64,000 bases of DNA from Megalonaias nervosa. Its lineage: Eukaryota; Mollusca; Bivalvia; Unionida; Unionidae. The stretch is from assembly GCA_016617855.1 (NCBI GenBank), contig JAECUM010096223.1, forward strand, positions 62,001 through 126,000, in the 5' to 3' direction. The notes under the pieces are model-generated. The model did no database searches. It was not told where the DNA came from and saw only the letters and a list, made by a program, of their open reading frames with translations. Each line of letters begins with the position of its first letter. The stretch's first letter is position 1. The translations under genes and the position numbers were made by a program. Positions 35,455 to 46,276 of the stretch are shown here, piece after piece.

Positions 35455-35760
35455 TGCCTCATTATCTCAGAAAATAGCTCAACAGAATTTGACCACTTTT
35501 TGGAGAAAGTATGCATCCTGGCAAAGAACCCTTTACATTCAGGACAGATACTGTTGTGCCTTCAGATATGGATGAAAATACAAAAACTAGAGAAACCTTG
35601 AAACAGTTGCTTTCAAAACCTATGCACTCAACAGCACTGGAATAAATTTATAGAGAAGGGATCCTAGTGACCCAAATTAATTGTGCAACTGTTCTTGCAT
35701 TTGGATGCAAAGTAACTGTCAGCCATGTGAGCACTTTTAGTTCCATTTGGGTCTTATAGT
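35455..35760 (+). repeat. 3' end of a long interspersed repeat
   Basis: 'caacagaatttgaccactttttgga' and the closing words 'cagccatgtgagcacttttagttccatttgggtctta' match the last units of 28983-30214. Confidence 0.6.
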
Positions 35761-35967
35761 CTTATGTATTTATAGAACTGACCTATAGTAAACTGCTGGT
35801 ATAAATCTTCATGACAGCTGCCAATTACAAATTCTAGGCATAGGGGTTCATCATAAAGGGAGTCCATCCACTTTTTAGCTTCCGTTTACCATATTTATCC
35901 AATGATTAGCCCATGTTGATTCTAATCCCACCATGCACTCACCACTGTTTACAAAATTTGTGGGGGG

Positions 35968-36203
35968 GGGACCCGAGTGGCTGAGTGGTCTAAAGCGCTC
36001 TCCGTTACGGATCACTGCCATCTCACCTCTGTCTACGTGGGTTCAAGTCTAGGATTTTTTGCCAGTAGCTTCTTGTGGGTCGGTGGTTCTTTCCGGGGAT
36101 ATCCCGGTTTCTTCCTCCACCATTAATACTGGCCACCATGTAAAGCCTATCATGTGCTGAAAAATGGCATTCAGCCCCACAACAACAACAACAACAACAA
36201 CAA
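35968..36203 (+). repeat. (CAA)n-tailed tRNA-derived SINE, full length
   Basis: The tRNA-like head has a pol III A box TGGCTGAGTGG (35978-35988) and B box GGTTCAAGTCT (36040-36050), closest by eye to a Leu or Ser tRNA. The body contains 'ggtcggtggttctttccgggg', 'ttcttcctccaccattaatactgg' and 'catgtgctgaaaaatggcattcagcccca', and the tail is (CAA)8. It is the reference copy for those at 1, 25091, 26746, 39526 and 50491. The 76- and 81-codon minus frames over it are not genes. Confidence 0.92.
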
Positions 36204-36710
36204 AATTTTGGCCAATAATTACTAAGGATATTTGTGACCATAAACTCAACCACTTCCTTGTGAGAAATTTATTACACCAGCCCCTCTCATGCACCCACTC
36301 CCATCTGATTGTTTAATGGGAGAATTGCTGTATCTTGGTTTCTTCTAAGGCCCCATAATGTATTGAGCATTATTATAATATATACTTAATGTTTGTAATC
36401 AGGCACTGGTTTCTGACAGATTGTAAAATTACTGCCATTGTTGATATACAGCAGTCCATCATTGTAAAGTGACTTAGTATTAGGTAGTCCCTTTTATAAG
36501 GCGAGTAAGGTCATGGATGCCACTTCATGATTTATTAGTAATAAATATTCATTATTTATATTGGTGTACAGCAGCATGACCTATAAGACAGTTGCCTTTC
36601 TGGCTTCCTGGCTAGTGTTAGGGTACAGGGTAAAGTGTTGTATTTTTACAACATTTTTAAAAATCATGTCTTCTAAAACTGAATGGTTTTATGATTAAAA
36701 ATATGTGCCA
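36204..36710. other. No gene seen
   Basis: AT-rich DNA. Confidence 0.45.
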
Positions 36711-36914
36711 TATGTACTCGCTTATGTCAAGTACAACTGTAAACTGCAGAGACCCAGATATGCCATGGTATGATGTGCAGGCAGGTCTGAATTGATGCAA
36801 TTTGTTACTTGTATTCAGTTGAACAAAGAACATAGATCTTAATCTGTCCATTTATTATGCTGGCAGATCAAGGTATTGTTGCTGGCTCATGGATCCTGCT
36901 TATAAGCAAATATA
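36711..36914. mobile_element. Hairpin MITE copy 4
   Basis: It begins 'tatgtactcgcttatgtcaagtac' and ends 'gcttataagcaaatata'. The internal blocks 'agacccagatatgcc..ggcaggtctgaat' and 'agatcttaatctg..ggcagatcaaggt' keep the order of the family, but the stems are decayed. Confidence 0.7.
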
Positions 36915-38358
36915 TAGGTAGGAACTTCATACAACATGTAAAATACCGTAGAACAACAAGAATGTATTGTGCATGAATTATTTGCAAATTCTTGCTATGA
37001 AAGTTCCCAGCTTCCTCATTTTTTATGATTTTAAAAAATGTGATAGTACTTTTAATTAATCGTCATCATAAAAACATAAAATCTTATGTTTATACTCGCA
37101 GTTAATATGACAAAACAGTTGTAAATGAAAGACTGGTACCTTGGCTTAGAAGATGAGGTTTTAATTTGCACTTTCACTATTCAGTTTCTGGGGAATAGAT
37201 TGTCTTCCCTTTTACAAAAGCTTAAGGACTGTAGTAGAGGTAATTTTCTCCTTGATTAGCCTGAGGGAAGTGGTGTTTTGTGGTTTTTTATAAATGTTAA
37301 CAAGCACCTGTAAAATAGTGCTGAATGACATAGGAGGAGAACTTGTCAATACAGTTGAGCTTTAATGAAGCACACAAAAGAATTGGCCTCCCTTGAGAGC
37401 AAGTAATTGACATAACTCTGATAAAGATCATATTTTTAGGCTTTGAAAGACTTGAAGTTGGCAAAATAGTTTCCAGTACACATGTTAGTTAGGTATACTG
37501 CTTTCAATTCTTGTCCAATGATTTAGCTGATTTGTAAACTTTCTGATTTGTTTGGTGGCTAGCAGAATTATGTTATATGGTTTTCACAAGATATGTGTAC
37601 TTGAGTTTAATTGGCCATATGTAAACTCCACTTTCTATGCCCACCCAACTGCATTTTTGTGCATGCTTATTTGTTTGTATACATACCATTACCTAATGGG
37701 CTAGTTCTAAAAGTTTCAGCCTCCAAATGAATTATTTGTATTAAATTGAATAAACATCTGACAGTTTTGATCACTTTTGTCATTTGTGGTGACTGCTGGT
37801 GCCAAGAAAGGTTTCCATAATGTATGAGGGTTTTCACATTTCTTTCAAATTTCAAGATGCGGTAATTGTGTAATTGTTACCATCTTGCAGGTAATTGTGT
37901 ATTCTTTACCTTTTTGCAGCTGTCTCAACTTTATCGTCAGTAAGGATCTATTTATTCATTTAAAGAATATCAACTTCTTAAAATTTCTGATTTTTTTTCT
38001 CAATATTTACACAGTCTTTTATTAACACTTTAGGGTTAATAGTGAAATGTCTGAAATTTGTTTGGGGAAAAATGTTTTAGCAATGTAAATTTTTACGTTA
38101 TGTAAAGAAATCTATCAAGGTGTAAGAGCAAGCTCAGTTTAACATGCTGTTTCTAGCACTTGGGCAAACAACATAGAGGTGAAGTTAGAAGGCTGCATTG
38201 GTTACTGGCAGCAGAATTGGTTAGTGGTCCACATGAATCTGATAAGCCAGAATTGATTTGACATTCGTTAATATGTCAATTATACTGTTGCTGTTTGCTT
38301 AAATGTTGGAAAATCTGTCTTGTTGCCTCTAGATTAATGAAACTTCATAAGTATGGAT
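36915..38358. other. No gene seen; possible micro-exon at 37917-37936
   Basis: 'ctttacctttttgcag' followed by 20 nt and 'gtaagg' could be a micro-exon. In the one phase compatible with the exon at 41307 it reads CLNFIV. This is weak on its own. Confidence 0.2.
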
Positions 38359-38525
38359 CAGGGCTGTCAAACATATGGTCAATGGCTGGGACATGGCCTG
38401 TCAGTCTCATTAGTATGGTCTGCAGACCGTGTCTCTCATGTTGGTGTCAAATTTGTATGCTTCTCATAGTTCATGATGTTTATATCAAATCTGGCCCAAC
38501 ATAGCAAATGAGTTTGACACCCCTG
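38359..38525. mobile_element. hAT-type MITE, 167 bp
   Basis: The left end CAGGGCTGTCAAACATATGG and the right end, inverted, CAGGGGTGTCAAACTCATTT agree over CAGGG-TGTCAAAC. Flanks 'gtatggat' and 'ataaagat' could be a decayed 8-bp duplication (5 of 8 match). It is older than the hAT MITE at 13579. Confidence 0.75.
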
Positions 38526-38704
38526 ATAAAGATGATCTTAAAATTTTACCTTGACAGGCATGGAATCAATCAGAAACTGTAGACTCATTTGTGTAGGTGA
38601 TTGACAAAGGGAACAAAATCATTATAACCTGCCATTTTTGTTGTTGTAGAACTAAATGTTACTTGAACATGTTTAAATTTATTCACAGGATTAATTTTGA
38701 GAAA

Positions 38705-38709
<5 letters not shown>

Positions 38710-38796
<87 letters not shown>

Positions 38797-38797
38797 C
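38710..38797. repeat. Compound (TA)n(CA)n(TA)n microsatellite
   Basis: (TA)18 runs into (CA)21 and then a short (TA) run. A 135-codon minus frame across it is an artefact. Confidence 0.98.
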
Positions 38798-38933
38798 ACC
38801 CAGGTAAACCAAAAGTCTTCTGTCTGGAAACAGGTATACCCTGTGTGTTAAAATTATGGATCTAAAAGAAATTTCTTTATCAGAAATAAGCATTAGTGGT
38901 ATACTTTTCATGCATCTAGTAAAATACCAAATA

Positions 38934-39040
38934 GACTCACATAACAGTGAAATCCACTTGTAGACTATATAGACCCTGATCTGCTGCCGCATAATGTGCC
39001 AACAGGACAGGGTCTATGTTTGTTCTACGGATGATTCCTG
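38934..39040. mobile_element. Hairpin MITE copy 5, left half only
   Basis: It has the left end 'ctcacataacagtgaaatccac' and one good hairpin, 'tagaccctgatctgctg..caacaggacagggtcta', then stops near 'tgttctacggatgattcct'. The right half is missing. Confidence 0.6.
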
Positions 39041-39525
39041 AAAACACAAAAGGAAAAACTCTGTGCCATGTTATCTGTAATGTTTTGTACCCCTATTGTA
39101 ATTATTTTATAATGTGTACAGATATTTTAGAGGTGAACAAAATTATTGTTTTCTTTGATATGTTCATGAAATTTTTTTCTCAGATTTAGTTGAAATCAGA
39201 AGTCATTATGTACTTATCTCCACCCTCTGTGGTGGGCTTGACCTTCATGGTCATCTTTGAAAGTGGCCTTTTGTCTGGAGTATCAGGAGTTGTAGATATG
39301 CTGATCTGGCATGGAGATAAATCTATTTATTTGAATAGTCAACTCCCCTTGTGTCAAAGATTGAAACCAAACAGCATACTTCATTTACTCCTATATACTG
39401 TAATGTCTCTAACTTTTCATACACTCTAATCATTCATATACCATAAATCCCTAAAGTTATTGTAAAATTTTGCAAGCATATTTTGAATGTCATATATGAG
39501 GGGTGTTATTGTAGTAAGCATGATA

Positions 39526-39645
39526 TGTTGTTGTTGTATGTTTAATGCCATTTTTAGCACATGATAGGCTATACACACAAACAGAGGTGAGATGGCAGTG
39601 ATCCATAATGGCGAGCCATTTAGACCACTTGGCCACTCCAGCGGC
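39526..39645 (-). repeat. (CAA)n-tailed SINE with internal deletion
   Basis: On minus the tRNA head ('ggccaagtggtctaaatggctcgcc...cacctctgtttgtgtg') is joined directly to the 3' body ('tatagcctatcatgtgctaaaaatggcattaaacatacaa'). The middle 100 bp are gone. The tail is (CAA)4-like. Confidence 0.82.
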
Positions 39646-40084
39646 TGCACTGAATCAATGAGAAGTCCAAAGAGTTAAATACCTAAGATAGAAGAAAGTG
39701 TACCCTCAGGTACTTAAACTGTGAAATCCAGAGACAACATTTTCCAGCATGAATATTTTATGTTTTGGGCATAAGTTGTAGAATATGTTGATTTTGATGA
39801 TATCACCAAGATAGCAGGAGTGCAAATACCTTGCTATGTGAACTATAAAAACAGTGGTTTCAGATTTAAGTAAATTTATAAAGGATTATAGTATTACATT
39901 CCACCCAGGAACTTGTACATTATTGTGTACGTTTTTGAAAATGTTGATAGAACACTCAAATATGCATCTCTTAGTTTAATGGATATGATAAAATCATTTT
40001 CCAGTAATTATTTTCAGACCAATTGAAAAACCTCTTGTTTCAAAAATGTTCACAAAGTCAGTCAGTCTTTTGATTTTTGCCCAG

Positions 40085-40340
40085 TCTGAATTTACTGTTA
40101 GGTTTCAAGCTGTGAATAGAGAAGTAACCTCATCCTGGTCCTGAATGAAAATGGTGATGATTTTACATCCAACAAAGAAATCTTAAAAATCTTGCTATCT
40201 TGAAAGAATGGTGGTATTTTCGCTAAAATTCCTACTTGCAATATGGAATTGGGTCTGAATGAAAATGGTGTCCACATGATTGTGAATAGGTTTGAAAACT
40301 AAATCTGCTGTCCCTTGGGGCCAGGTGAAAGGTCAGTGCA
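40085..40340 (+). repeat. Long interspersed repeat fragment
   Basis: 'cctggtcctgaatgaaaatggtgatgattttacatccaac' and 'gaatgaaaatggtgtccacatgattg' are sub-repeat words of the family at 33990-35245. Confidence 0.55.
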
Positions 40341-40520
40341 TGCATTTGTGTAATTCATTGAACTTACAAATATTTTTTACATGCAGAAATGAATTTTAAA
40401 CCTTCATAGTTTGTCTTTCTTCAGTAAACAAGTTGATTGCACTCTGATGTTAATTTCAAGGTCAAGGTTTTGGACTTTGACTTGTGACCTTTTGAGATTG
40501 CACTTACGTAACACAAGTAT

Positions 40521-40645
40521 GAATTGAATTGAATTGAATTGATATCAAATCTAATTTGTGGACGTATCTAAAGGATGTCAGATATCTTAAATGTAGCCTT
40601 TTCCATAAGGTGTGTTTCTTTTACAAAAAATTAATTAATTAATTA
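40521..40645. repeat. Short AT microsatellites
   Basis: (GAATT)4 at 40521-40542 and (TTAA)4 at 40630-40645. Confidence 0.9.
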
Positions 40646-40799
40646 TGGATTCAACCAGACTTATTACTGACAGTATCTGACCCTAGTTTGGTGTTCTTAT
40701 ATCCATGATATCAGGTTCAAGGTCAAAGACCATGATCAAGATTGTTGTATAGCACATCTGTACATTTGAACTTTGACATTTTTGTTATGTTGGAGTTTC

Positions 40800-40925
40800 T
40801 CAAGAATATCTGAGGTGGTTTCAGTAGTCAGCAGTAAAAAGAAATGAAAAGAATAACACAGGCTAATCTTAGATTTGAGGAAGATTTGTTTTTAGTTCAC
40901 TAGTGCATCAGACCCTTGGTGTATG
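40800..40925 (+). repeat. 3' end fragment of the long interspersed repeat
   Basis: 'tcaagaatatctgaggtggtttcagtagtcagcagtaaaaag' and 'tagtgcatcagacccttggtgtatgtt' match the end of 33990-35245. Confidence 0.55.
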
Positions 40926-41056
40926 TTTTCAGCCATTAGAAATTCAAAGATAAGATTTGGGAATAGGGTCATAGCATTGATAGTCTTAAATCTAAGCAAT
41001 TTGATACAAAGCTTCATTGTAAAATTTGTTATATTTTTTCCCCTTTGTTTATCATG

Positions 41057-41057
<1 letters not shown>

Positions 41058-41087
<30 letters not shown>
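41058..41087. repeat. (TA)n microsatellite
   Basis: Fifteen TA units. Confidence 0.97.
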
Positions 41088-41090
<3 letters not shown>

Positions 41091-41306
41091 TTTTTGGTTT
41101 CGATGGGACATAGTAAATGCTGTGTAGTTTTTCCTCACCTTTTTTGCTAGAAAGAATGTGAGGTGTAGCATACATAATGTCATCCATTGTCAGTGGTCAT
41201 GTCAGTTCTTGATAAAAGTCATTTTCATACACATAACTTTGAAAAAGGCTAGATACAGATTTGTAATGAATCCTTGTGATATTACAAGTGTTATTTCTGT
41301 TTTCAG

Positions 41307-41389
41307 CTATCCGGGAAATTGAGGTTTGGTCTGGTCGTTCATGTTGTAACTTGACAAAATCCCGAATGTGTAGTGAGTCCTGTTCACAT
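41307..41389 (+). CDS. Candidate host exon, RECK-like cysteine-knot motif
   Basis: An 83-nt segment is bounded by a good acceptor ('ttatttctgttttcag', ending at 41306) and a consensus donor GTAAGT (41390-41395). Only one frame is open: 2 nt complete a split codon, then 27 codons ending exactly at the donor. It encodes WSGRSCCNLTKSRMCSESC preceded by 'IREIEV'. The pattern W-x-G-x2-C-C-x7-C-x3-C matches the N-terminal cysteine-knot repeats of RECK, a GPI-anchored extracellular regulator of matrix metalloproteases and Wnt7 signalling; as I remember the human protein, its second motif has the same W, G, CC and L positions and the same spacing. That is recognition from memory of one short exon, so the family is a hypothesis. 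No other exon of the gene is certain here. Introns of many kilobases on both sides would explain the gene-poor window. Confidence 0.5.
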
Positions 41390-41742
41390 GTAAGTTTTAA
41401 TATTGTACCATATGGTCTATAAAAAATTTTTTTATACTATGTATCCTGTTTTTCAGACACCATCAGTCCAAAAAAATACAAAAAAAAATTGTTTGCAATT
41501 TCATTTTTCAGTCTGAGAAAGCAGCCAGCTTTTTGGAGAGGCATGAAAAATAAAACATTAGAAATGTTTAATGCTCCTATTTTGTTGATTTAAAGTCTGA
41601 ATTTTTTCAAATTTCTGCCCCCCCCCCCCTCTAAGGAGGAGACATATAGTGTTACCTATATTTATCTGTCAGAGTTCTTTTTTTTGTAAGGTAGATTAGG
41701 CTTGACGTGCTCTTCAGCATTTCTTAAGAGGTGATTAATGGA

Positions 41743-41905
41743 GGCAGGGGTTAGTGTGCTGGACCTGCATCTAAAAAGGTTTGGGTTCAAATCCTACCAT
41801 CGGATAAGCTTGCTAATCATTGTGTGTCCTTGGGCAAGGGACTTTACTCCAGTTGCTTCGGCAATAAATATTCTACATGTTTTGCTGTGCTGTAAAATGC
41901 CATGT
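41743..41905 (+). repeat. tRNA-derived SINE
   Basis: The head 'caggggttagtgtgctggacctgcat' (A box) and 'gggttcaaatcctacc' (perfect B-box core GTTCAAATCC) is followed by 'gtgtccttgggcaagggactttactcc' and 'gctgtgctgtaaaatgcc'. Confidence 0.82.
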
Positions 41906-44900
41906 CAGACCAATTATACCAAATTTGGTAATGGGCTTTATACAGTTACATGGATCATACAACCTTGAAAAGTCTTTGAATGTAAAAAGTTTCCTTAACA
42001 ATTCCTTCATTTTTGAAAAAGTTGGTTTTATCCTTGAAAAGTTTTTAATTTTTTTTTTGAAAAATGGTGTTCCCACACTTCCAGAAAATTTGTGAAAGCC
42101 AGGAGAAAGAATAAGATTGTTCATGACTAGTAAATAATATCAAAGTCATAGGAAGAAACAAGAATTTTCATGTGCCACTTGATTGCAGACAAAACACATA
42201 ATTATGTCATAATTTAGTTGATGATTAGTTAAATTTATTAGATTCTGCCATAATGTTCAGTCACTTGAGGTAAACTTGCTGTAAGGACAATTTGTGTGCT
42301 TACAAGCACAGGACTGATCAGGTTGACTGGTTACTCCATTGTCATCTCCATTTGAGTATCTTTAATTTTGTGGAAGGTTTGTATACTGGTCTTGCGTCAG
42401 TCACATTGTACCAACATATGAGGGAGTTATCTGCAATGTATCATCTCAATAAGTTTAAGGGAAATTAATAAAACTTATCTTCTCTAGTTCCTCTTATGAC
42501 TTGTAAAGTTCATGAAAATGTATTGTGCAGGTTTCTCATGCAGGTCTGTAAATCTTGAAAAGGTCTAAAAAAATTTAATTGCTTTACCAGGTCTTGAAAA
42601 CATCTTAAAAAAGTGAAAAATGGCTTAAAAGTATTGAAAAAGTCCTAAATTTTTGTTATTTCAGAAATTGGTAACATGACAGCTATATTGTGTTGGGAGA
42701 AGTTTGAGGATATAAATAAAATCTTGTAATATAGATTATAATTTGTCATCTCTTCACATTAATTTGCAATTTTAAAGTATTTTGACCTCAATAGGTCAAT
42801 AAACTTGTCACATGGTTTGATATGAAAATTTGCATTTTTTGTTCTGGAAAAGGTATGGAATCTTTTTAAATTTTTGGCTGGAACTGATTGTGATAAGTCT
42901 GTGCTTATCATTTGGTAGTTTGCACTGGAAAATTCATCATCATTATCATTAAACAATATTGATGATGGTAAAGTTTGACATCACTGGCACCCCAAACTCG
43001 ACTGTGCATTGAATTTTTAATGTCCGACCTTGTTTAAATACATTAAAATATACTGATTGTGCATTTTTCAGGTCAGAATCTTGTGGTCTGGGTGCACTTG
43101 ACAGTGATTACATTAAATATACAGGCCGTAGTCCGATTACATTGAAAGTTGATGTTATGGCACTGAGCAGACAAATTTGATATGAGAAATAAAAAAAAAA
43201 AAATTGCCTTTCTTAGGTATATAATTTAAGGTTTATCTTATGATAAAATTTAACGCAGCACTTTTCTCAAAAACAAACCTTCTCATACCAACATAATGCA
43301 GGTTAGTGAAGTAAAGCTAACATTTGTATTTTTTAAATTTAAATGAGTTACATGTAAATTTATATGAATTTCAATAACTATACTTGTTTCTTGTGATGCA
43401 TCCTCAGTTTTGGTACATGTTCATATGTCTAATTCATATATTATGTGAGAGTCTCAAATGAGAAACAGCTTTTTATTTTAAAAATGCACAGTTTTGAATT
43501 CAATTTGTTTTTGATTCCATTCAGTAAGGGTAATTTGTGAACCTTATAAAAAGAAAAGAAAATCATGGAGGAAAAATATTTGAAAAAGAGCTGGAAAATA
43601 GTTTAAAAGGGGTGGGAACCCAGTAAAAACTCACTGAATTTTTCCAAGAAACTGTTTAAATTTATCTGAAGGAATACAGAACATTACAATGGAATAAAAT
43701 ATATCACTTTTGAAATTCATTAATTGTATTGTTTTACATAACTTTAAAAATATAACAAATAAATGAAGAATTTGATAAAATTGGGTGGTTCAAGTGGCAC
43801 ATGTCAGAAGAAAATAATAAAGATCTTAAGTAACAATTGTTGTATGTGTCAGAAGAGTACCTTGTACTAATGGCTTATGACAAAGCAGTGTTACAGTAGT
43901 GTACTAAAACACATAAATAGTGCAAGAAATTATGTGAAACTCTATCATGATTAGTTCTCAACAGCTAAAATTAAGTGAAATAAATTAACCTTTTACTGCA
44001 CATCACTTGGGAGGTTCCGTGGCGTTAAGTTGGACAGAATTTTTTTATTCATGAAGTTAGTAATTTGACTTTCCATATAAGTTACTTGATGTACAAAAAT
44101 AATTTTCTTTATAGTGGAAAATTTGTTGTGAATGCTGGTTAAGTATTGGATATGCTTCATTTGAGCATGCAGGGGATGACATTGTTTTTAAGGCAACCAA
44201 ATCCAGTTTAGAATTTATAAAAAATTATGACCAAATCACATATTTGTAAATATTCTTTTATATTGTACTTCCGTGCTTTGAATGTTGTCAATTTACAACT
44301 ATGATTGTGAAAAACTATTTTCTGATTATTCAGCTTAGATTGGCCACGTTCCACCTAATACAGGCATAACAGGTGTTTAGTTTTCAATGAAGCGTTGAAA
44401 TTGAACACTCAAAGTCAAATATGTTTTGGCTATATTTTGTATTTAAATTTTTCTGTAATATAATCAAATGGTCTTAAACATTTACAGTATAAAAGGTATT
44501 TTGGTCTAACATTACATTTCTTGAAATCTGTTGGAAAGCTTGGACACTATGGTAACAGTTTAAAAATGCAGTGATAATGTTTTTATAGCATATCTTTAAA
44601 ATATAAATAATTCTGTTGTATCCATATGAATGCCCATGTTCATGTTGGACAGAGGTTGAAGAATGATAAAAAATCATGAAAACATGAAGAAAAAAAATTG
44701 TAGATCCGGTCATATAGATATTTATTGACACATACATTTGCATGTACTTGGATACCACATTATTTTCAGCCAGATACATGGAATATGGACCACTGATGAT
44801 GAACCAAACTCTTGTATCCTGAGATCAGAATTTTACCCAAGAAATTGAGGGAGTCAGCTTTAAAATGTGTTACAAGATTTTTTGCTGTTGATGCAATTTT

Positions 44901-45150
44901 AAATAATTAGGAATTATTGTATTTAATTATGGATTTTTCATCCTGTGCCATGGATGCAAGATATTTGATGGTGGTTGCCTGCAGTCAGGTAGTTGGAAGG
45001 AACAAAAGCAAAATTTTTAATTTATTAATAAATTAGCTAAATCCAAATGTGCTCCTCTTTCGAATCTGTTGTTCATGCAACAAAAATGATGAAATGATAT
45101 ATCTCAAACAATCAGATTGTCAAAACAAATGTGTTTACAGAACCTACCAC
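41906..45150. other. No gene seen
   Basis: AT-rich DNA of about 3.2 kb without recognisable repeats, apart from small inverted words near 42045 and the homopolymer runs at 43190. Frames of 65-101 codons at 41873, 42759 and 44474 have no domains. Confidence 0.45.
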
Positions 45151-45361
45151 ATATACTCAATTGTATGACAAGTCCAGCTGCTAACTGCGAAGACCCAGAT
45201 CTGCCATTACTTAATGCACCAGTAGATCTGGGTCTGTACAGTTTGTTAGGAGTAATCAGGAGAACAAGCAGCATAGACCCTGATGTGCAGGTGCTTTATG
45301 CTACGGCAGATCAGGATCTTTGTTGTTTACAGTTTGACTCAACATATAAGCGAGTACATAC
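45151..45361. mobile_element. Hairpin MITE copy 6 (best preserved stems)
   Basis: The left end 'atatactcaattgtatgacaagtcc' and right end 'gactcaacatataagcgagtacata' are inverted. Hairpin 1 has a perfect 12-bp stem, AGACCCAGATCT (45191-45202) with AGATCTGGGTCT (45224-45235). Hairpin 2 has AGACCCTGAT (45275-45284) with ATCAGGATCT (45310-45319), one mismatch. The loops, 'taatgcacca' and 'ggtgctttatg', are themselves reverse-complement-like, so the second hairpin is a mirrored copy of the first. The 99-codon frame over it is not a gene. Confidence 0.82.
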
Positions 45362-45658
45362 TGTAATACACTTAAGTATGCCATTTCATGTGGCGCTTTC
45401 AATATGCAATATGTGACAAAGTTGCTCCCTTGTAACTAAAATGATTCTAATAAATCATGTAAATGCCCATATGCTCAGGTTTGCAGAAAGCAGTGCAACA
45501 AGACAAATTTTAAAAACGAGTTGTCAGTACTAGTAAAATAATGCAGTATTTAAATATAAGGTCATGTGTTTAAAAAACTAAAAAAATATATTTTACACAA
45601 ACTTGGAAACAAATTACTGTTTGGAAGCAAGACTGAACTGTGAATTAATATTAATATA

Positions 45659-46274
45659 CAGTGGTCCCTCTCATATACAGCCACCCCTTCAGCACTTGGA
45701 TAGTGGCCTTATAAGACCAGTGGCCTTTCCAGAGGGCAACTATATTTGTGAGATGTGTATGTTTATGTGTATATAGTTGGAAGGCTACATATAACTTACG
45801 GCTGTTGATATCTTCATTTAATAGCAGCATTAATTATTAAAATGTTCTTCTTGTGTTAAAAACCGAATCTTTTCAAGGTAACATAAACTAATAGTTCGTA
45901 TTCTTAGTCGTGAAATGTGAGTGGAGTATTGCAAATGATAATAACCTTAGCGGTACATGTACTTTTTTAGCCAACACTTCTTTCAGTAATGAAAACCTGA
46001 CATCGGAAACAGACATCAGGAAAGATAATTGGATTGCTTACATAACCGTAATTAATATTGGTTCTGGACACATATTAATAATAAAATGTGGCCACTTGTG
46101 AGGGGTAAAGTTTACATTTGTGCACTAATATGTTGGCCGCTGTTCGCGTTAGAGGGGTGTGGCCTTTCTTGAGGGGTACTTTTGAACACAAACTCAACGG
46201 TGCCAAGGGATTCTGACCATAAAGAGTGGGTGGCTGCTGGTCTGGGGGGGGGCCGTTCATGAGGGGGACCACTG
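45659..46274. mobile_element. pogo/Tigger-like MITE with TA target duplication
   Basis: CAGTGGTCCCTCTCAT at the left and, inverted, CAGTGGTCCCCCTCAT at the right, each flanked by TA (45657-45658 and 46275-46276). The CAGTGGTCCC start and TA duplication fit the pogo branch of Tc1/mariner. Inner repeats of 'tgtgaggggtaaagttta' and 'ttgaggggtacttttga' flank the right end. The 616-bp element has no transposase frame. Confidence 0.8.
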
Positions 46275-46276
46275 TA

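Noticed and set aside
36023..36294. Two minus frames of 76 and 81 codons
   Set aside because: Antisense of the SINE and its (CAA)n tail.
38585..38992. 135-codon minus frame
   Set aside because: It owes its length to the (TA)n(CA)n microsatellite.
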